This document shows positions 35,090-44,854 of a stretch of DNA of 64,000 nt, one piece after another. The DNA comes from Pseudobdellovibrionaceae bacterium (GTDB lineage: Bacteria > Bdellovibrionota > Bdellovibrionia > Bdellovibrionales > UBA1609), in NCBI GenBank assembly GCA_018663505.1, contig JABJQG010000048.1, positions 106,591 through 170,590 on the forward strand, given 5' to 3'. Under the pieces are notes generated by a model that saw only the letters and a list, made by a program, of their open reading frames with translations, searched no databases and was not told the origin of the DNA. Positions within the stretch are counted from its first letter, which is position 1. Each line of letters starts with the position of its first letter. The position numbers were made by a program, and so were the translations under genes.

Positions 35090-36166
35090 CTAAGCAAAAA
35101 AATAAAAATTAGTCAAAACCACAATAGCTGCTAAAAATAAATTCACAAACCCCAAGGGCATTAGTACTTGCCACTCCAGTTTCATAAGCTGATCCACTCT
35201 CAATCGAGGAAATGTCCACCTAATCCACATAAATACAAAAATCATTACAGAAGTTTTCCCTATAAACCAAATAGCTGGTGGGATTAAATCCATGGCTGCA
35301 TTAAAGGCTGTTAACTGGCCTATATGAAAAGGCATCCAACCACCTAAGAAAAAGGTGCTCATCATTGCTGCAAGGATAAACATATTTATAAATTCTGCTA
35401 AAAAGAAAAAGGAAAATCTTACTCCTGAATACTCAGTATGAAAACCAGCAGTGAGTTCACTCTCCCCCTCAGCTAAATCAAATGGCGTTCTATTGAGTTC
35501 TGCCACAGAGGAGATCAATAATAAAATAAAAGCCAAAACCCCTACTCCATGGGCACGCCATATCCACCAACCTTCTTGCTGAGACAAAACGATTTCTGAT
35601 AATTGAAGAGAACCTACAAATAAAACAATCACTAATAAAGAAAGTGTTGTGGAAATCTCGTAAGAAACCATCTGAGCTCCAGCGCGCATAGCACCCAGGG
35701 CCGACCATTTATTGTTAGATCCCCAACCCGCCATAATAACTCCTAGGATCCCAAAACCACTCACAGCACCTAGATAGATAACACCAATATTTACATCAAT
35801 AATTTGAACTTGAGGTGACAAAGGAATAACTAAAAGACTAAGTAATGTTGCCACTAAACAGAAAAATGGGGCAAGAAAATAAAGTAATCTGTCAGCTTCA
35901 TCAGGAATAATATCTTCTTTTAAAAACAGCTTTATGCCGTCAGCGAGAGTCTGTAAAATACCATGCCAGCCCACTCGCATTGGACCTAGGCGACATTGAA
36001 TATGTGCACATATTTTTCTTTCAGCATAAACAAGAACTAAGGCCAAAAGGCTGATAAAAGTGACTACGCCAATAAGGCCCACGGCAACCCACATGAGTTG
36101 CTCTACGAATACAGATGACATATTTATTCGTTCAGTTAAGTTAGAAAGTGACCAATTCGCATTCAT
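35090..36166 (-). CDS. nuoH: Complex I membrane subunit H (quinone-site subunit)
   Basis: The product has 358 residues and about eight transmembrane helices. NuoH signatures are RKICAHIQCRLGPMRVGWHG, DGIKLFLKEDIIP and NRTPFDLAEGESELTAGFH. It forms the quinone chamber with NuoB and NuoD. The frame starts at ATG 36166; an internal ATG at 36121 (MSSVFVEQLMW) is an alternative start. It begins nine bases after nuoD. Confidence 0.95.
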   Translation of the reverse strand: MNANWSLSNLTERINMSSVFVEQLMWVAVGLIGVVTFISLLALVLVYAERKICAHIQCRLGPMRVGWHGILQTLADGIKLFLKEDIIPDEADRLLYFLAPFFCLVATLLSLLVIPLSPQVQIIDVNIGVIYLGAVSGFGILGVIMAGWGSNNKWSALGAMRAGAQMVSYEISTTLSLLVIVLFVGSLQLSEIVLSQQEGWWIWRAHGVGVLAFILLLISSVAELNRTPFDLAEGESELTAGFHTEYSGVRFSFFFLAEFINMFILAAMMSTFFLGGWMPFHIGQLTAFNAAMDLIPPAIWFIGKTSVMIFVFMWIRWTFPRLRVDQLMKLEWQVLMPLGFVNLFLAAIVVLTNFYFFA

Positions 36167-36175
36167 ATATTTTTA

Positions 36176-37354
36176 CTACCTATCAATGTCCGGAATGACT
36201 AAATCTAAAGTTGAAAGTGTGGCCACAAGATCCGCGAGCTTCCCACCGGGACCTAACTTGGTTATTGCCCATAAATTATTAAAGTTTGGTGTTCTAAAAT
36301 GTAGACGATAAGGTATGGCAGTGCCATCACCTTGTATAAATGTTCCCAAGCTTCCTCTAGGTGTTTCCACTTGAGAGTAAGTTGTGCCTGCTGGAATTTT
36401 CAATTTTTTTGCAGGTTTTAAAGTAGTAAATTTTCCCTCGGGAATATCATCTATAAGCTGTTCAATAATGTGCATGGACTGTTTGATTTCTTCTAATCGA
36501 ACCCAGTATCTATCCCAACAGTCCCCTACCTCTCCAACAGGCACATCAAATTCTACTTGATCATAAACTCCATATTTTTCCGTTTTGCGTAGATCTAAAG
36601 GCACACCACTGGCTCTTAAAGTTGGGCCAGTACAGCTAAAGCTAAGAGCGTCATCTGAAGAAAGTACGCCAACACCTCTTAGCCTGTTTTGTAAAATAAC
36701 ATTACCTGATAACAGAATTTCATATTCTTCCAACTTGGGTTTAAAGTATTTTAAAAAAGCTTTAACATCCTTAACAAAATCTTCATGAATATCAAACATC
36801 AAGCCACCAGGCTGAATGTAGTTCATGGTTAAGCGAGATCCTGTGGTTTTCTCCATAAGCTCAGTTAAAAATTCACGATCTCTAAATCCATAGAAAAATG
36901 TAGTCACAGCTCCAAGATCTAAACCTAAAACGCCCCACCATAACATATGACTTTGCATGCGCTGAAGTTCCGCCATTAGAGTTCTAATAGTTTCAATTCT
37001 AGAATTGGTTTCTACACCCATGGCCAACTCCACAGCTCTAGAAATGCCCCAATTGTTGCTCATAGCTGACAGATAATCCATACGATCAGTTAATGGAACA
37101 ATTTGTCGAGCACCAATATATTCAGACATTTTTTCAATACCACGATGGATATATCCTAAAACAGGAATCACCTTTTTAACATTCTCCCCATCCATCTTAA
37201 GTACAAGTCTTAAAACACCATGAGTTGAGGGGTGCTGTGGTCCCATATTTACAAAAAATTCTTGAGTATCATTTCCGCTTAAACCTTTTTGGCCAAGGTT
37301 GAATTGATCTTGTAGCGTTTTAAGCTCTATGGGATCAGTATTATCATTTAACAT
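36176..37354 (-). CDS. nuoD: Complex I 49-kDa-type subunit D
   Basis: I use ATG 37354 ([18 protein letters not shown]); the longer frame to 37420 lies within nuoC. The 392-residue product has the quinone-site and fold motifs NMGPQHPSTHGVLRL, GYIHRGIEKMSE, DRMDYLSAMSNNWG and a C-terminal LVIPDIDR. It lines the quinone pocket with NuoB. It overlaps the 3' end of nuoC by 11 bases, indicating coupling. Confidence 0.95.
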   Translation of the reverse strand: MLNDNTDPIELKTLQDQFNLGQKGLSGNDTQEFFVNMGPQHPSTHGVLRLVLKMDGENVKKVIPVLGYIHRGIEKMSEYIGARQIVPLTDRMDYLSAMSNNWGISRAVELAMGVETNSRIETIRTLMAELQRMQSHMLWWGVLGLDLGAVTTFFYGFRDREFLTELMEKTTGSRLTMNYIQPGGLMFDIHEDFVKDVKAFLKYFKPKLEEYEILLSGNVILQNRLRGVGVLSSDDALSFSCTGPTLRASGVPLDLRKTEKYGVYDQVEFDVPVGEVGDCWDRYWVRLEEIKQSMHIIEQLIDDIPEGKFTTLKPAKKLKIPAGTTYSQVETPRGSLGTFIQGDGTAIPYRLHFRTPNFNNLWAITKLGPGGKLADLVATLSTLDLVIPDIDR

Positions 37355-37805
37355 GATCTGGTAACTCCAACATAAAATCGTCTTTATAGTCTTTGCGCAA
37401 TGGGTAGCCGTCCCAATCATCTTCTAAAAATAAGCGTCGTAAATCTGGGTGACCTTCATAAGAAATACCCATTAAATCAAAAACTTCGCGTTCTTGAAAC
37501 TCAGCACATTTCCAAACAGAACTCACGCTTGGAGCTTTGGCATTAGATCTGTCAATGCTCACACTAATTCTCAGTCGCTGATTACTTTTAAGACTATATA
37601 ATTCATAAAAAAGCTCAAAGGTCCCTTTTTCCAGCCAATCCACAGCTACGTGATCAAGAAGCATTAGATAAGCTTCTTTTTCTTTTAAAGTTGTCATAGC
37701 TTCAACTAGTTGAGAAGCCTCAACCTCAAAACAAGGGGTGTCGGTTGTTTGAGTCCCCTCTTGAACGCGCTCTTTAAAATATCCATAGCTAGCTAAATCT
37801 ATCAT
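37344..37805 (-). CDS. nuoC: Complex I 30-kDa-type subunit C
   Basis: The 153-residue product shows the NuoC signature [20 protein letters not shown] followed by [20 protein letters not shown] near its C-terminus. It is a separate protein here, not fused to NuoD. It overlaps the nuoB stop by four bases at its start. Confidence 0.94.
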   Translation of the reverse strand: MIDLASYGYFKERVQEGTQTTDTPCFEVEASQLVEAMTTLKEKEAYLMLLDHVAVDWLEKGTFELFYELYSLKSNQRLRISVSIDRSNAKAPSVSSVWKCAEFQEREVFDLMGISYEGHPDLRRLFLEDDWDGYPLRKDYKDDFMLELPDHVK

Positions 37806-38443
37806 TTTTCGTCGTACTCTTTTGTGTGCCAGGTGGATTCTTTTGCCCGTTCTCTAACGTTAAACTCAGACTGTTCATCTAAAAGCACTTGCATTTCTGA
37901 ATAAATATCATCTCCAGTTATAGCTGGTGGCAACGCTGCCAGAACAGGTTTTTTTCTCTTCCCTGTCCAAGCCATAGACTCACCTTCTTTTATCATTCTT
38001 TGTAAAGTTAAAATTCCGTACAATAATGCCTCGGGTCTTGGGGGACATCCAGGAACGTAAACATCCACAGGAATAATTTCATCCGCGCCTCTTATTGTGG
38101 AGTAAGAATTGTAAACAAAAGGACCTCCAGAAATTGTGCAAGCTCCAGTGGCTATAACATAACGAGGTTCTGGCATTTGCTCATATAGTGTTTTCAATCG
38201 AGGTGCCATTTTTTTTACAATAGTTCCAGCAATTATCAATAAATCCGCTTGTCTTGGCGACGGTCTAACCACCTCAGCACCAAAACGTGCTAAGTCAAAC
38301 TTTGAAGAATTTGTGGCCATCATCATTTCTATGGCACAACAACTGGTACCAAAAGCCAAGGGCCACAAACTATTTGCTCGTGACCAATTCACTACTTGGT
38401 CAATACTAGAAATAAGCCAAGGCTTGTCTTCACTTAAACCCAT
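37802..38443 (-). CDS. nuoB: Complex I N2-cluster subunit B
   Basis: The 213-residue product (family about 160-220) carries the four Cys ligands of cluster N2: the tandem pair in [21 protein letters not shown] and [11 protein letters not shown]. Cluster N2 passes electrons to quinone. There is a charged C-terminal extension of about 50 residues. It overlaps nuoA by ten bases and nuoC by four. Confidence 0.95.
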   Translation of the reverse strand: MGLSEDKPWLISSIDQVVNWSRANSLWPLAFGTSCCAIEMMMATNSSKFDLARFGAEVVRPSPRQADLLIIAGTIVKKMAPRLKTLYEQMPEPRYVIATGACTISGGPFVYNSYSTIRGADEIIPVDVYVPGCPPRPEALLYGILTLQRMIKEGESMAWTGKRKKPVLAALPPAITGDDIYSEMQVLLDEQSEFNVRERAKESTWHTKEYDEK

Positions 38444-38784
38444 TCAAAAACACCCTTTTTCCATGCATAGAGTAATCCAAGCAATAAAATAAAAACAAAA
38501 ATAGTAATTTCTATCAAACCCACAAAGCCCACGTCTCTAAAGGCAACAGCCCATGGGTATAAAAACACAGTTTCCACATCAAATATTAAAAACATAAGGC
38601 CAATAACATAGTATCCCACATTGAACTGGATCCATGTGTCACCAATAGTATCCTCTCCACACTCATAAGGTTTATCTTTAATTTTTCCAGGATTTCTTGG
38701 GGCCACAATGCGGTTAACAATAACCCCACCAAGGATAAATCCTGCAGCCAGTAAAAATATTAAAAAGACAAAAATATAGGCCAC
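38434..38784 (-). CDS. nuoA: Complex I membrane subunit A
   Basis: The 116-residue product has three transmembrane helices with the NuoA loop [20 protein letters not shown] and the helix-two signature [20 protein letters not shown]. The start is a GTG whose first base is the last base of the korB stop (TAGTG). This overlap ties complex I translation directly to the upstream 2-oxoacid oxidoreductase. Confidence 0.95.
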   Translation of the reverse strand: MAYIFVFLIFLLAAGFILGGVIVNRIVAPRNPGKIKDKPYECGEDTIGDTWIQFNVGYYVIGLMFLIFDVETVFLYPWAVAFRDVGFVGLIEITIFVFILLLGLLYAWKKGVFEWV

Positions 38785-39794
38785 TATTTAGTTTCCCAAA
38801 AATCATCACCGCGTAAGGTTTTATCTAAATCACCTTCACCCCACTTCTCAATTGCATCATCCACTTGTGCTGCATAAAGAGCCTCATAGGTTGGGCGCTC
38901 TACTTTTTTTAGAATCCCTAAGGGAATAGGAAACTCTGGGTACTCTAACTTAGATAATAAATAAGATAAATTCACATCTTTATCATCAAACACAAGGACT
39001 TCTGCTTTATTAGTATCCGTCACATCAATAACTTTAAGTTTTGTACCATCTAGGACAAAACCTTTTTCATTTTCAGCACCGTACAATAAGGGCTGCCCAT
39101 GAGTCAGCTTAATAGTGGTCACTGTTTTTGTATCTTTTTTCTTATATAAATCATGAATACCATCTGAAAAGGTAACGCAATTAAATAAAATTTCAATAAA
39201 AGCCGTCCCCTTATGCGCTTCAGCCTGCTTAAATACTTCAACCATTGTCTTAATATCTGAGTCTAAAACACGAGCCGCAAAAGATGCACCCGCAGAAAGA
39301 GCCATTGGCAGAGCTTGCATGGGTGTATCTACAGAGCCTAAGGGTGTGGTTTTAGAAACCGTTCCCGTTTTGGAAGTGGGAGAGGCCTGACCTTTAGTCA
39401 AACCATAAATTTCATTATTGAAAAGCAGCATGTTAATATCTAAGTTTCTACGCATTAAATGAATAAAATGATTTCCACCAATTGAGAGACAATCTCCATC
39501 CCCTGTGATAATCCACGCACCTAAACTTGGATTGGCAAGCTTTGCTCCAACAGCAATAGTTGGCGCACGACCGTGTAGAGTATGAAAACCAAAAGTACTC
39601 ATATAATATGGAAATCGAGAGGAACAACCAATGCCAGAAATCACCATCTGCTGGGATTTATCAACCCCAATTTCCGCCATAGCTCTTTGCACCCCTTTTA
39701 ATATTGGGAAGCACCCACAGCCTGGACACCATTTAACGTCACTGCCATTAGAAAAATCTTTAGCTTTTAATTCTGTACTTTCTGCCATTTGCAA
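38784..39794 (-). CDS. korB: 2-oxoacid:ferredoxin oxidoreductase beta subunit
   Basis: The 336-residue product has the TPP-binding features of KorB/PorB: WCPGCGCFPILKGVQ with Cys ligands near the N-terminus, GDGDCLSIGGNHF and NNEIYGLTKGQASPTS. With KorA it oxidatively decarboxylates a 2-oxoacid (most likely 2-oxoglutarate to succinyl-CoA) and reduces ferredoxin. The substrate is inferred from overall similarity to KorAB, not proven. It begins eight bases after korA and its stop shares a base with the nuoA start. Confidence 0.9.
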   Translation of the reverse strand: MQMAESTELKAKDFSNGSDVKWCPGCGCFPILKGVQRAMAEIGVDKSQQMVISGIGCSSRFPYYMSTFGFHTLHGRAPTIAVGAKLANPSLGAWIITGDGDCLSIGGNHFIHLMRRNLDINMLLFNNEIYGLTKGQASPTSKTGTVSKTTPLGSVDTPMQALPMALSAGASFAARVLDSDIKTMVEVFKQAEAHKGTAFIEILFNCVTFSDGIHDLYKKKDTKTVTTIKLTHGQPLLYGAENEKGFVLDGTKLKVIDVTDTNKAEVLVFDDKDVNLSYLLSKLEYPEFPIPLGILKKVERPTYEALYAAQVDDAIEKWGEGDLDKTLRGDDFWETK

Positions 39795-39802
39795 CTCCGT
39801 CC

Positions 39803-41656
39803 TTAGGACTCTAAAACTTCTAGTATTTTTTCTTCAATTTCTTTTTCTTTAAAAGGTGTTCCTGTATTTTTATTAAATGGAACCAGCTTTTCATTAAACT
39901 CTCCACCGAGTCTTAAATACATTTGCCCCATATTATTTTCAGGAACTAAAATCTTAGAAAACTTCTTCATCAAAGGCTTTAAATCATTGGGTAAAGGGTT
40001 TAGATATCTTAAATGAGTAAAGGCCACTTTAATACCTTTAGCAGTTAACTTATCAACGGCCCATCTAATGGATCCATAAGTGGATCCCCAGCCAATAACT
40101 AATAAATCAGCATCTTCACTGCCATACATAGGCAGTGGCGGATAATCATTGGCAACCAAATTAATTTTATCCGCACGTTCATGAACCATTTTTTCGTGTC
40201 CATAAGCATCAAAAGAAACATTACCTGTTACCGGCTCTTTTTCCAGCCCACCCAAACGATGTTCAGACCCTGGCATACCTGGGCTTAACCAAGGCCGAGC
40301 CATGGTTATGGAATCTCTTGAAAAAGGTCCATCAGGAGTGTTTTTGCTTAAATCGTATCCGGGTTGCAGTTCTGGCAAAGAACTCACATCAGGGATTTTC
40401 CAAACCTGAGAACCATTTGCTAAATAGTTATCTGAAAGTAAAACCACTGGAGTCATATACTTAACAGCTAAACGAGCCGCTTCAAAAGCCATTTTAAAAC
40501 AGTCCACTGGCGAGCTTGCTGCTAGAACCACTAAGGGTGACTCTCCGTTTCTTCCCCAAAGTGCTTGAAATAAATCGGCTTGTTCAGTTTTAGTAGGCAG
40601 GCCTGTGGAGGGTCCACAACGTTGTACATTTACCACAACTAGTGGCAATTCAGTAATCACTGCCAAATTTAAAAACTCAGACTTTAAAGCAAAACCAGGT
40701 CCCGAAGTTGATGTCACAGACAATTGTCCCGCAAAAGAAGCTCCAATTGCCGAGCCAATAGCTGCAATTTCATCTTCAGCTTGAAAACTTGTCACTCCAA
40801 GATGCTTCATAGCTGAAAGCTCTTGAAGCACTTCTGTGGCAGGAGTGATAGGATAACTTCCTATAAATAAAGGGCGTTCTAATTTTTTTGATGCTGTCAC
40901 AAGCCCTAAAGACAATGCTTTATTACCAGTGACGTGGCGATAAAGACCAGGAGCTCGATGCACATCTTTGTGATCAATCTCATAAGAGTGCACAAGTAGT
41001 TCTGTTGCTTCACCAAAAATCCAACCCGCCTTCAATGCCAACTTATTGGCATTAGCGACATCTGGTTTTTTAGCAAACTTTAAATCTAACCAATCTTGAG
41101 TTGGTGTTAAATCTCTTTGATAGAGCCAAAAAGTAAGACCTAAAGCAAAAAAGTTTTTACATCGCTCTACATCCTTGGGCTTTAAACCGGTTTCCTTAAG
41201 TGCCTCTTTAGTCATTGAAGTAATGCCCACTTCAACCAATTGGTAGTCCTTTAAGGATCCATCTTCCCTAGGGTCTGTGTCGTACCCTGCTTTTTGAATA
41301 TTTTTTTCTACAAAAGAATCCTTATTAATAATAAGAATTCCTTTCTTTTTTAAATGCATTAAATTAATTTTTAGAGCAGCAGGGTTCATTACAACTAAAG
41401 CATTAACCTCATCTCCTGCAGTAAATACATCTCCCGCACCAAAAGAAAGTTGAAATCCAGAAACCCCACCTACTGTCCCTAAAGGTGCTCTAATTTCTGC
41501 GGGAAAATCAGTAAGTGTTGCTACCTCCTCACCCATAATTGCGCTGGTGGTGGTGAACCGCTCTCCCGTTAATTGAATTCCATCGCCCGAATCTCCGGCA
41601 AAACGGATGGATACCTGGCTCAACTGATGCGTTGAGGAAACTGCTTCTTTTTCCAT
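39803..41656 (-). CDS. korA: 2-oxoacid:ferredoxin oxidoreductase alpha subunit (gamma-alpha fusion)
   Basis: The 617-residue product fuses the gamma domain (RFAGDSGDGIQLTGE at the N-terminus) to the alpha domain (GSYPITPATEVLQELS, EDEIAAIGSAIGASFAG, TSTSGPGFALKSE). This domain order is usual for the two-subunit KorAB type. It works with KorB in the cytoplasm. It lies 47 bases after the ferredoxin gene. Confidence 0.91.
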   Translation of the reverse strand: MEKEAVSSTHQLSQVSIRFAGDSGDGIQLTGERFTTTSAIMGEEVATLTDFPAEIRAPLGTVGGVSGFQLSFGAGDVFTAGDEVNALVVMNPAALKINLMHLKKKGILIINKDSFVEKNIQKAGYDTDPREDGSLKDYQLVEVGITSMTKEALKETGLKPKDVERCKNFFALGLTFWLYQRDLTPTQDWLDLKFAKKPDVANANKLALKAGWIFGEATELLVHSYEIDHKDVHRAPGLYRHVTGNKALSLGLVTASKKLERPLFIGSYPITPATEVLQELSAMKHLGVTSFQAEDEIAAIGSAIGASFAGQLSVTSTSGPGFALKSEFLNLAVITELPLVVVNVQRCGPSTGLPTKTEQADLFQALWGRNGESPLVVLAASSPVDCFKMAFEAARLAVKYMTPVVLLSDNYLANGSQVWKIPDVSSLPELQPGYDLSKNTPDGPFSRDSITMARPWLSPGMPGSEHRLGGLEKEPVTGNVSFDAYGHEKMVHERADKINLVANDYPPLPMYGSEDADLLVIGWGSTYGSIRWAVDKLTAKGIKVAFTHLRYLNPLPNDLKPLMKKFSKILVPENNMGQMYLRLGGEFNEKLVPFNKNTGTPFKEKEIEEKILEVLES

Positions 41657-41703
41657 TATAGAACCTGCTTTTTAGCTAATTTAAACAATTATTTATTTGA
41701 ATT

Positions 41704-41985
41704 TTAAACGTGTGAAGGAACATCTCCAGAAAAATCTTTATCTGGGTGAATTGACTTAACTTTATCAATTAACGCCTCTTTAGATTCAACAATATCTTCA
41801 TCTTGTTCACAACAGTCCACAGGACAAACCTCTGCACACTGAGGAGCATCAAAAAAGCCAACACACTCTGTGCATAACTTCGGGTCAATTATATATATGT
41901 CATCACCTTCAGTAATAGCCTCATTCGGGCATTCTGGAAGACAAGCATCGCAAGAAGTACAATCATCGGTAATTTTTAAGGCCAC
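41704..41985 (-). CDS. 2[4Fe-4S] ferredoxin
   Basis: I place the start at GTG 41985 (read MALKITDDCTSC), six bases after GGAG; the frame also extends to a TTG at 41997. The 93-residue acidic product has two cluster motifs, CTSCDACLPECP and CTECVGFFDAPQCAEVCPVD. The longer spacing in the second is typical of Alvin/YfhL-type ferredoxins with very low potentials. It is the first gene of the korAB-nuo operon and the obvious carrier between KorAB or PFOR and complex I. Confidence 0.9.
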   Translation of the reverse strand: MALKITDDCTSCDACLPECPNEAITEGDDIYIIDPKLCTECVGFFDAPQCAEVCPVDCCEQDEDIVESKEALIDKVKSIHPDKDFSGDVPSHV

Positions 41986-42151
41986 AATTAGCTCCAATCT
42001 TTAATTAGATAATGTTAAGTAAATGAGCCTTAAAGACTAGATCTATCTTTATGAGATATCAAGGGATTTTCATTTGCACGTGTTATAGAATCTCTATGGA
42101 TGCAGCATGTCTATATTATTTGCCATAACTGCGTAAGACCTATGCAACCAA

Positions 42152-42401
42152 AAGGTACGCCGTACTTTTTGGTTTAGCTTAGCGTCATTTTATATGTACA
42201 AATCGCACCAGCAAACAATCAACAAACTCAAAACTCTTCAGGGTAATTTTCGATAAAAGCCAACCACACTGGACAGCTCAGCGTGCACCTAACCTTCTTA
42301 GCTGCTTATAGCTGAGGTTTTCTCCAGACACTCAGACTCATATTGAACACAATAATATTGCAAAATGACGCTTTGCTAAACCAAAAGGTACGGCGTACCT
42401 T
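42152..42401. mobile_element. MITE-like element bounded by 40-bp inverted repeats
   Basis: The arms are 42152-42191 and 42362-42401 and match at 37 of 40 positions as inverted copies. Each arm contains a GTACGCCGTAC palindrome that can fold by itself. The 170-base interior has no ORF or transposase. The right arm overlaps the stop codon of the gene ending at 42400 and could act as its terminator. This accounts for most of the gap 41986-42399. It could be a small non-autonomous transposable element or a paired terminator. Confidence 0.6.
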
Positions 42402-43620
42402 AAAAGTGGGTGTTCATCCAGTGTGCTGATTCTGCTGAGTCGTGTATGGTTCTTTGATTAAGTGCCGGAAACTCATTAAAGTAGCCAAAGGCTCGGATGA
42501 TTCGAGTGGCTTTTTTAGCGATAGTTTTATTCTCCAAATTGAAATTTTCCAATTCTGGATTTTTATAACTATGCTCCGAAACAAAGTTTCTCAGTTGAGG
42601 AAATTTTCTTTCTGCATAATACAAGGAAGCGTCTGCGTAGTGGCAGCTCACACAATCCAAACTCGATGGATTAGTCATATGGGGGTTTCTAAATCGGGCC
42701 ACTGCGTTTAGTTTATCCTTAAAAATGGGCTCATCAGAGGCATCGTTATTACGATAGCTTTTATTTATCAATTGGGAAATATCATCTATCTCTGGATACT
42801 CGTCTGGTAATACATTGATTATTGAATCCATCTCCACACCTGGACCAAAAAGGTTATCCTCAACGGCTACATTAAACAAATCTTCGGTTATAGCTCCCCA
42901 TAATCGTGGAATCTCCTCAGCATCCCAACCGCCTAGGCCATTAGAGACAAAACTGCCAAATCTCCACCAACGCGTAGGTACCAATAGTGACATAAAAGTG
43001 ACTTTACCTAAATTAGACTCTCCACAGTACCTTAATACTAATCTTTGAAGTTGATCATTAAATGCATTCTTTGTGTTTTGATTCAATAATGCAGGGTGAA
43101 CACCCAGAGGCTTTAAGTGTGTATTCACATTGGCCGAAAGGTTTTTTAATTTAAGTTGCCATAACTGCTTCTTAAAAGACTCAAACTCCTCTCCTGATAA
43201 CGTATAAAAAGAGTGAAGAGCAGCATCTCTTGCAACCCAACGTTTTTCATACTGACCAATCTCAATTGGCTGCCATACTAATCTGATTTCTGGTGCACAA
43301 GCTGAATCAACTGCCGAGGGACATGGGTCCACTCGTAGGCTTACCACACGCACAGCCCCTTTAAACAAAGTTGGATTACCGTGACCTGCATTCAGCAAAG
43401 TAGGCACTTGCGAATACATAGATTTGGGTAGAAGGGTTCCTTTTGCTCCTATAATACTTGGTTCAAGCAAAGAATTAAGAGTCTCAGACTCTGACACAGG
43501 CAATGGAAACAAATAGCTTACATCATTTAAATTCCATTGATCGGAACTCGCTGCAACACTGTGTACAAAAATTTGATTCAACACCAAAAGTACTATTAAG
43601 TTAATCCCCAGTCTCTTCAT
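42400..43620 (-). CDS. Exported protein with a single c-type heme motif
   Basis: The 406-residue product has a signal peptide (to about residue 24, HSVAASS). One CXXCH motif, LDCVSCHYADAS, lies near residue 326, so one covalent heme is likely. Other Cys residues occur in pairs (DPCPSAVDSACAPE). The rest matches no family I can name. I recall uncharacterised exported proteins of this length and late CXXCH in predatory deltaproteobacteria-like genomes. The stop overlaps an inverted repeat arm. Confidence 0.6.
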   Translation of the reverse strand: MKRLGINLIVLLVLNQIFVHSVAASSDQWNLNDVSYLFPLPVSESETLNSLLEPSIIGAKGTLLPKSMYSQVPTLLNAGHGNPTLFKGAVRVVSLRVDPCPSAVDSACAPEIRLVWQPIEIGQYEKRWVARDAALHSFYTLSGEEFESFKKQLWQLKLKNLSANVNTHLKPLGVHPALLNQNTKNAFNDQLQRLVLRYCGESNLGKVTFMSLLVPTRWWRFGSFVSNGLGGWDAEEIPRLWGAITEDLFNVAVEDNLFGPGVEMDSIINVLPDEYPEIDDISQLINKSYRNNDASDEPIFKDKLNAVARFRNPHMTNPSSLDCVSCHYADASLYYAERKFPQLRNFVSEHSYKNPELENFNLENKTIAKKATRIIRAFGYFNEFPALNQRTIHDSAESAHWMNTHF

Positions 43621-43901
43621 AAAAGCCCCCTTTTAAGTTGAGGAAGCTTAACTCCACTCACACACCAAGGCAAGCCCTTGCATCAAACGAACCATCAAAA
43701 CTCTCATTTTTTAAAAAATGCGGGAAACACATACAGTTAAATATGATAAGAATCAGCTTTAATGATTTGTGCCATTAATCTCTCTTTTTTGAAAATTCAA
43801 AATTATGAATTCAAAGCTTTTAGCTTTTTCAAAAATAATCAAAGCTGATACAACACCTCAGGTTTGATTATAAATTTTGAAATTGAATTTAGTCTTCACT
43901 A

Positions 43902-44732
43902 TTAATTAACTATAGATGGACCTGTGTAAACATGAACATTCATAAAGTTTTCGTTTTTATCTTCATCTCCAGGAAAAAACCAACATTTTGGTCGCATCCC
44001 TAAGATTAAATTCATATCATAACGACAGTTCCCATCAACTGCACACAAAGCTCCTTGAAAATAAGAATCCGTACGGCATTGCACATTATTATGTTCAGGC
44101 CAGCTCCAGGGAACCAAGGCTCTATCTGGCTTTGAAAAACGAATGGTTCTCTTATATTTACCTTTGTTATATTTTTGGTTAAAAGCGTCCATTAAATTAT
44201 ATCCAGCTAATGCACTTCGAACACAGATAGAAAATGATTTTTTATCTTCAGAAAAACTCTCTGTGCACTTTTGTGATACATACTCAGGCACTTGAACTGT
44301 TTTTAAGTAACTCTCGTTATCTAAGTTCTCATATAACTTTTTTAAGCAAGAGGATGAAGCCCAATAGTCAGCTTGGCCCTCACTGGATGCCCAATTAAGA
44401 TCTAGACGATGATGAAATGGGTAACCGGCAATATGGTGACCCGTTTCATGGCAAAACATAGCTCGAATACCGTCCACATTGATGTTTTCCAAACGTGCTA
44501 GGCCGCCAAAAACCACTACTTTTCTAAGCTCATCCCAGTTTTCTGCATGAGCATTTACACTATCATCGCCCCATACAGCAACAGATTGAAACTCCATTCC
44601 TTTGGCTAAAAAAACTGGGGCATAAATTTCACCAGAAACCTTCATTACACTTTCGAATTCTTGTTGTGAGATTTGTGCGTTAAGAAAATTTGATAAAACT
44701 AATGCCATTACTATTAATATATTACGAAACAT
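43902..44732 (-). CDS. Exported zinc metalloprotease (gluzincin-like)
   Basis: The 276-residue product has a signal peptide (about residues 1-19). The zinc site is AMFCHETGHHIAG with HExxH at residues 95-99, and a third ligand Glu118 lies in SSEGQADYWAS. This Glu-containing second motif is the gluzincin arrangement. Seven or more Cys in the C-terminal half suggest disulphides. I cannot assign a MEROPS family. It lies among other secreted hydrolases on both strands. Confidence 0.65.
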   Translation of the reverse strand: MFRNILIVMALVLSNFLNAQISQQEFESVMKVSGEIYAPVFLAKGMEFQSVAVWGDDSVNAHAENWDELRKVVVFGGLARLENINVDGIRAMFCHETGHHIAGYPFHHRLDLNWASSEGQADYWASSSCLKKLYENLDNESYLKTVQVPEYVSQKCTESFSEDKKSFSICVRSALAGYNLMDAFNQKYNKGKYKRTIRFSKPDRALVPWSWPEHNNVQCRTDSYFQGALCAVDGNCRYDMNLILGMRPKCWFFPGDEDKNENFMNVHVYTGPSIVN

Positions 44733-44854
44733 CTTTCCCCCTCCATGGTTTATGAAAAAAGGCTATCATAAAACCCCAAGAGGCCTAAGCAACACTGCAT
44801 CATCCACAAGGGTCCTTTTCATAAGCCCGTAAATCTTCAAAAGCATAAACTTAA

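Noticed and set aside
41998..42151. NuoE/F/G or other complex I genes upstream of the ferredoxin
   Set aside because: The stretch is non-coding on both strands, and the next gene is an unrelated exported heme-motif protein.
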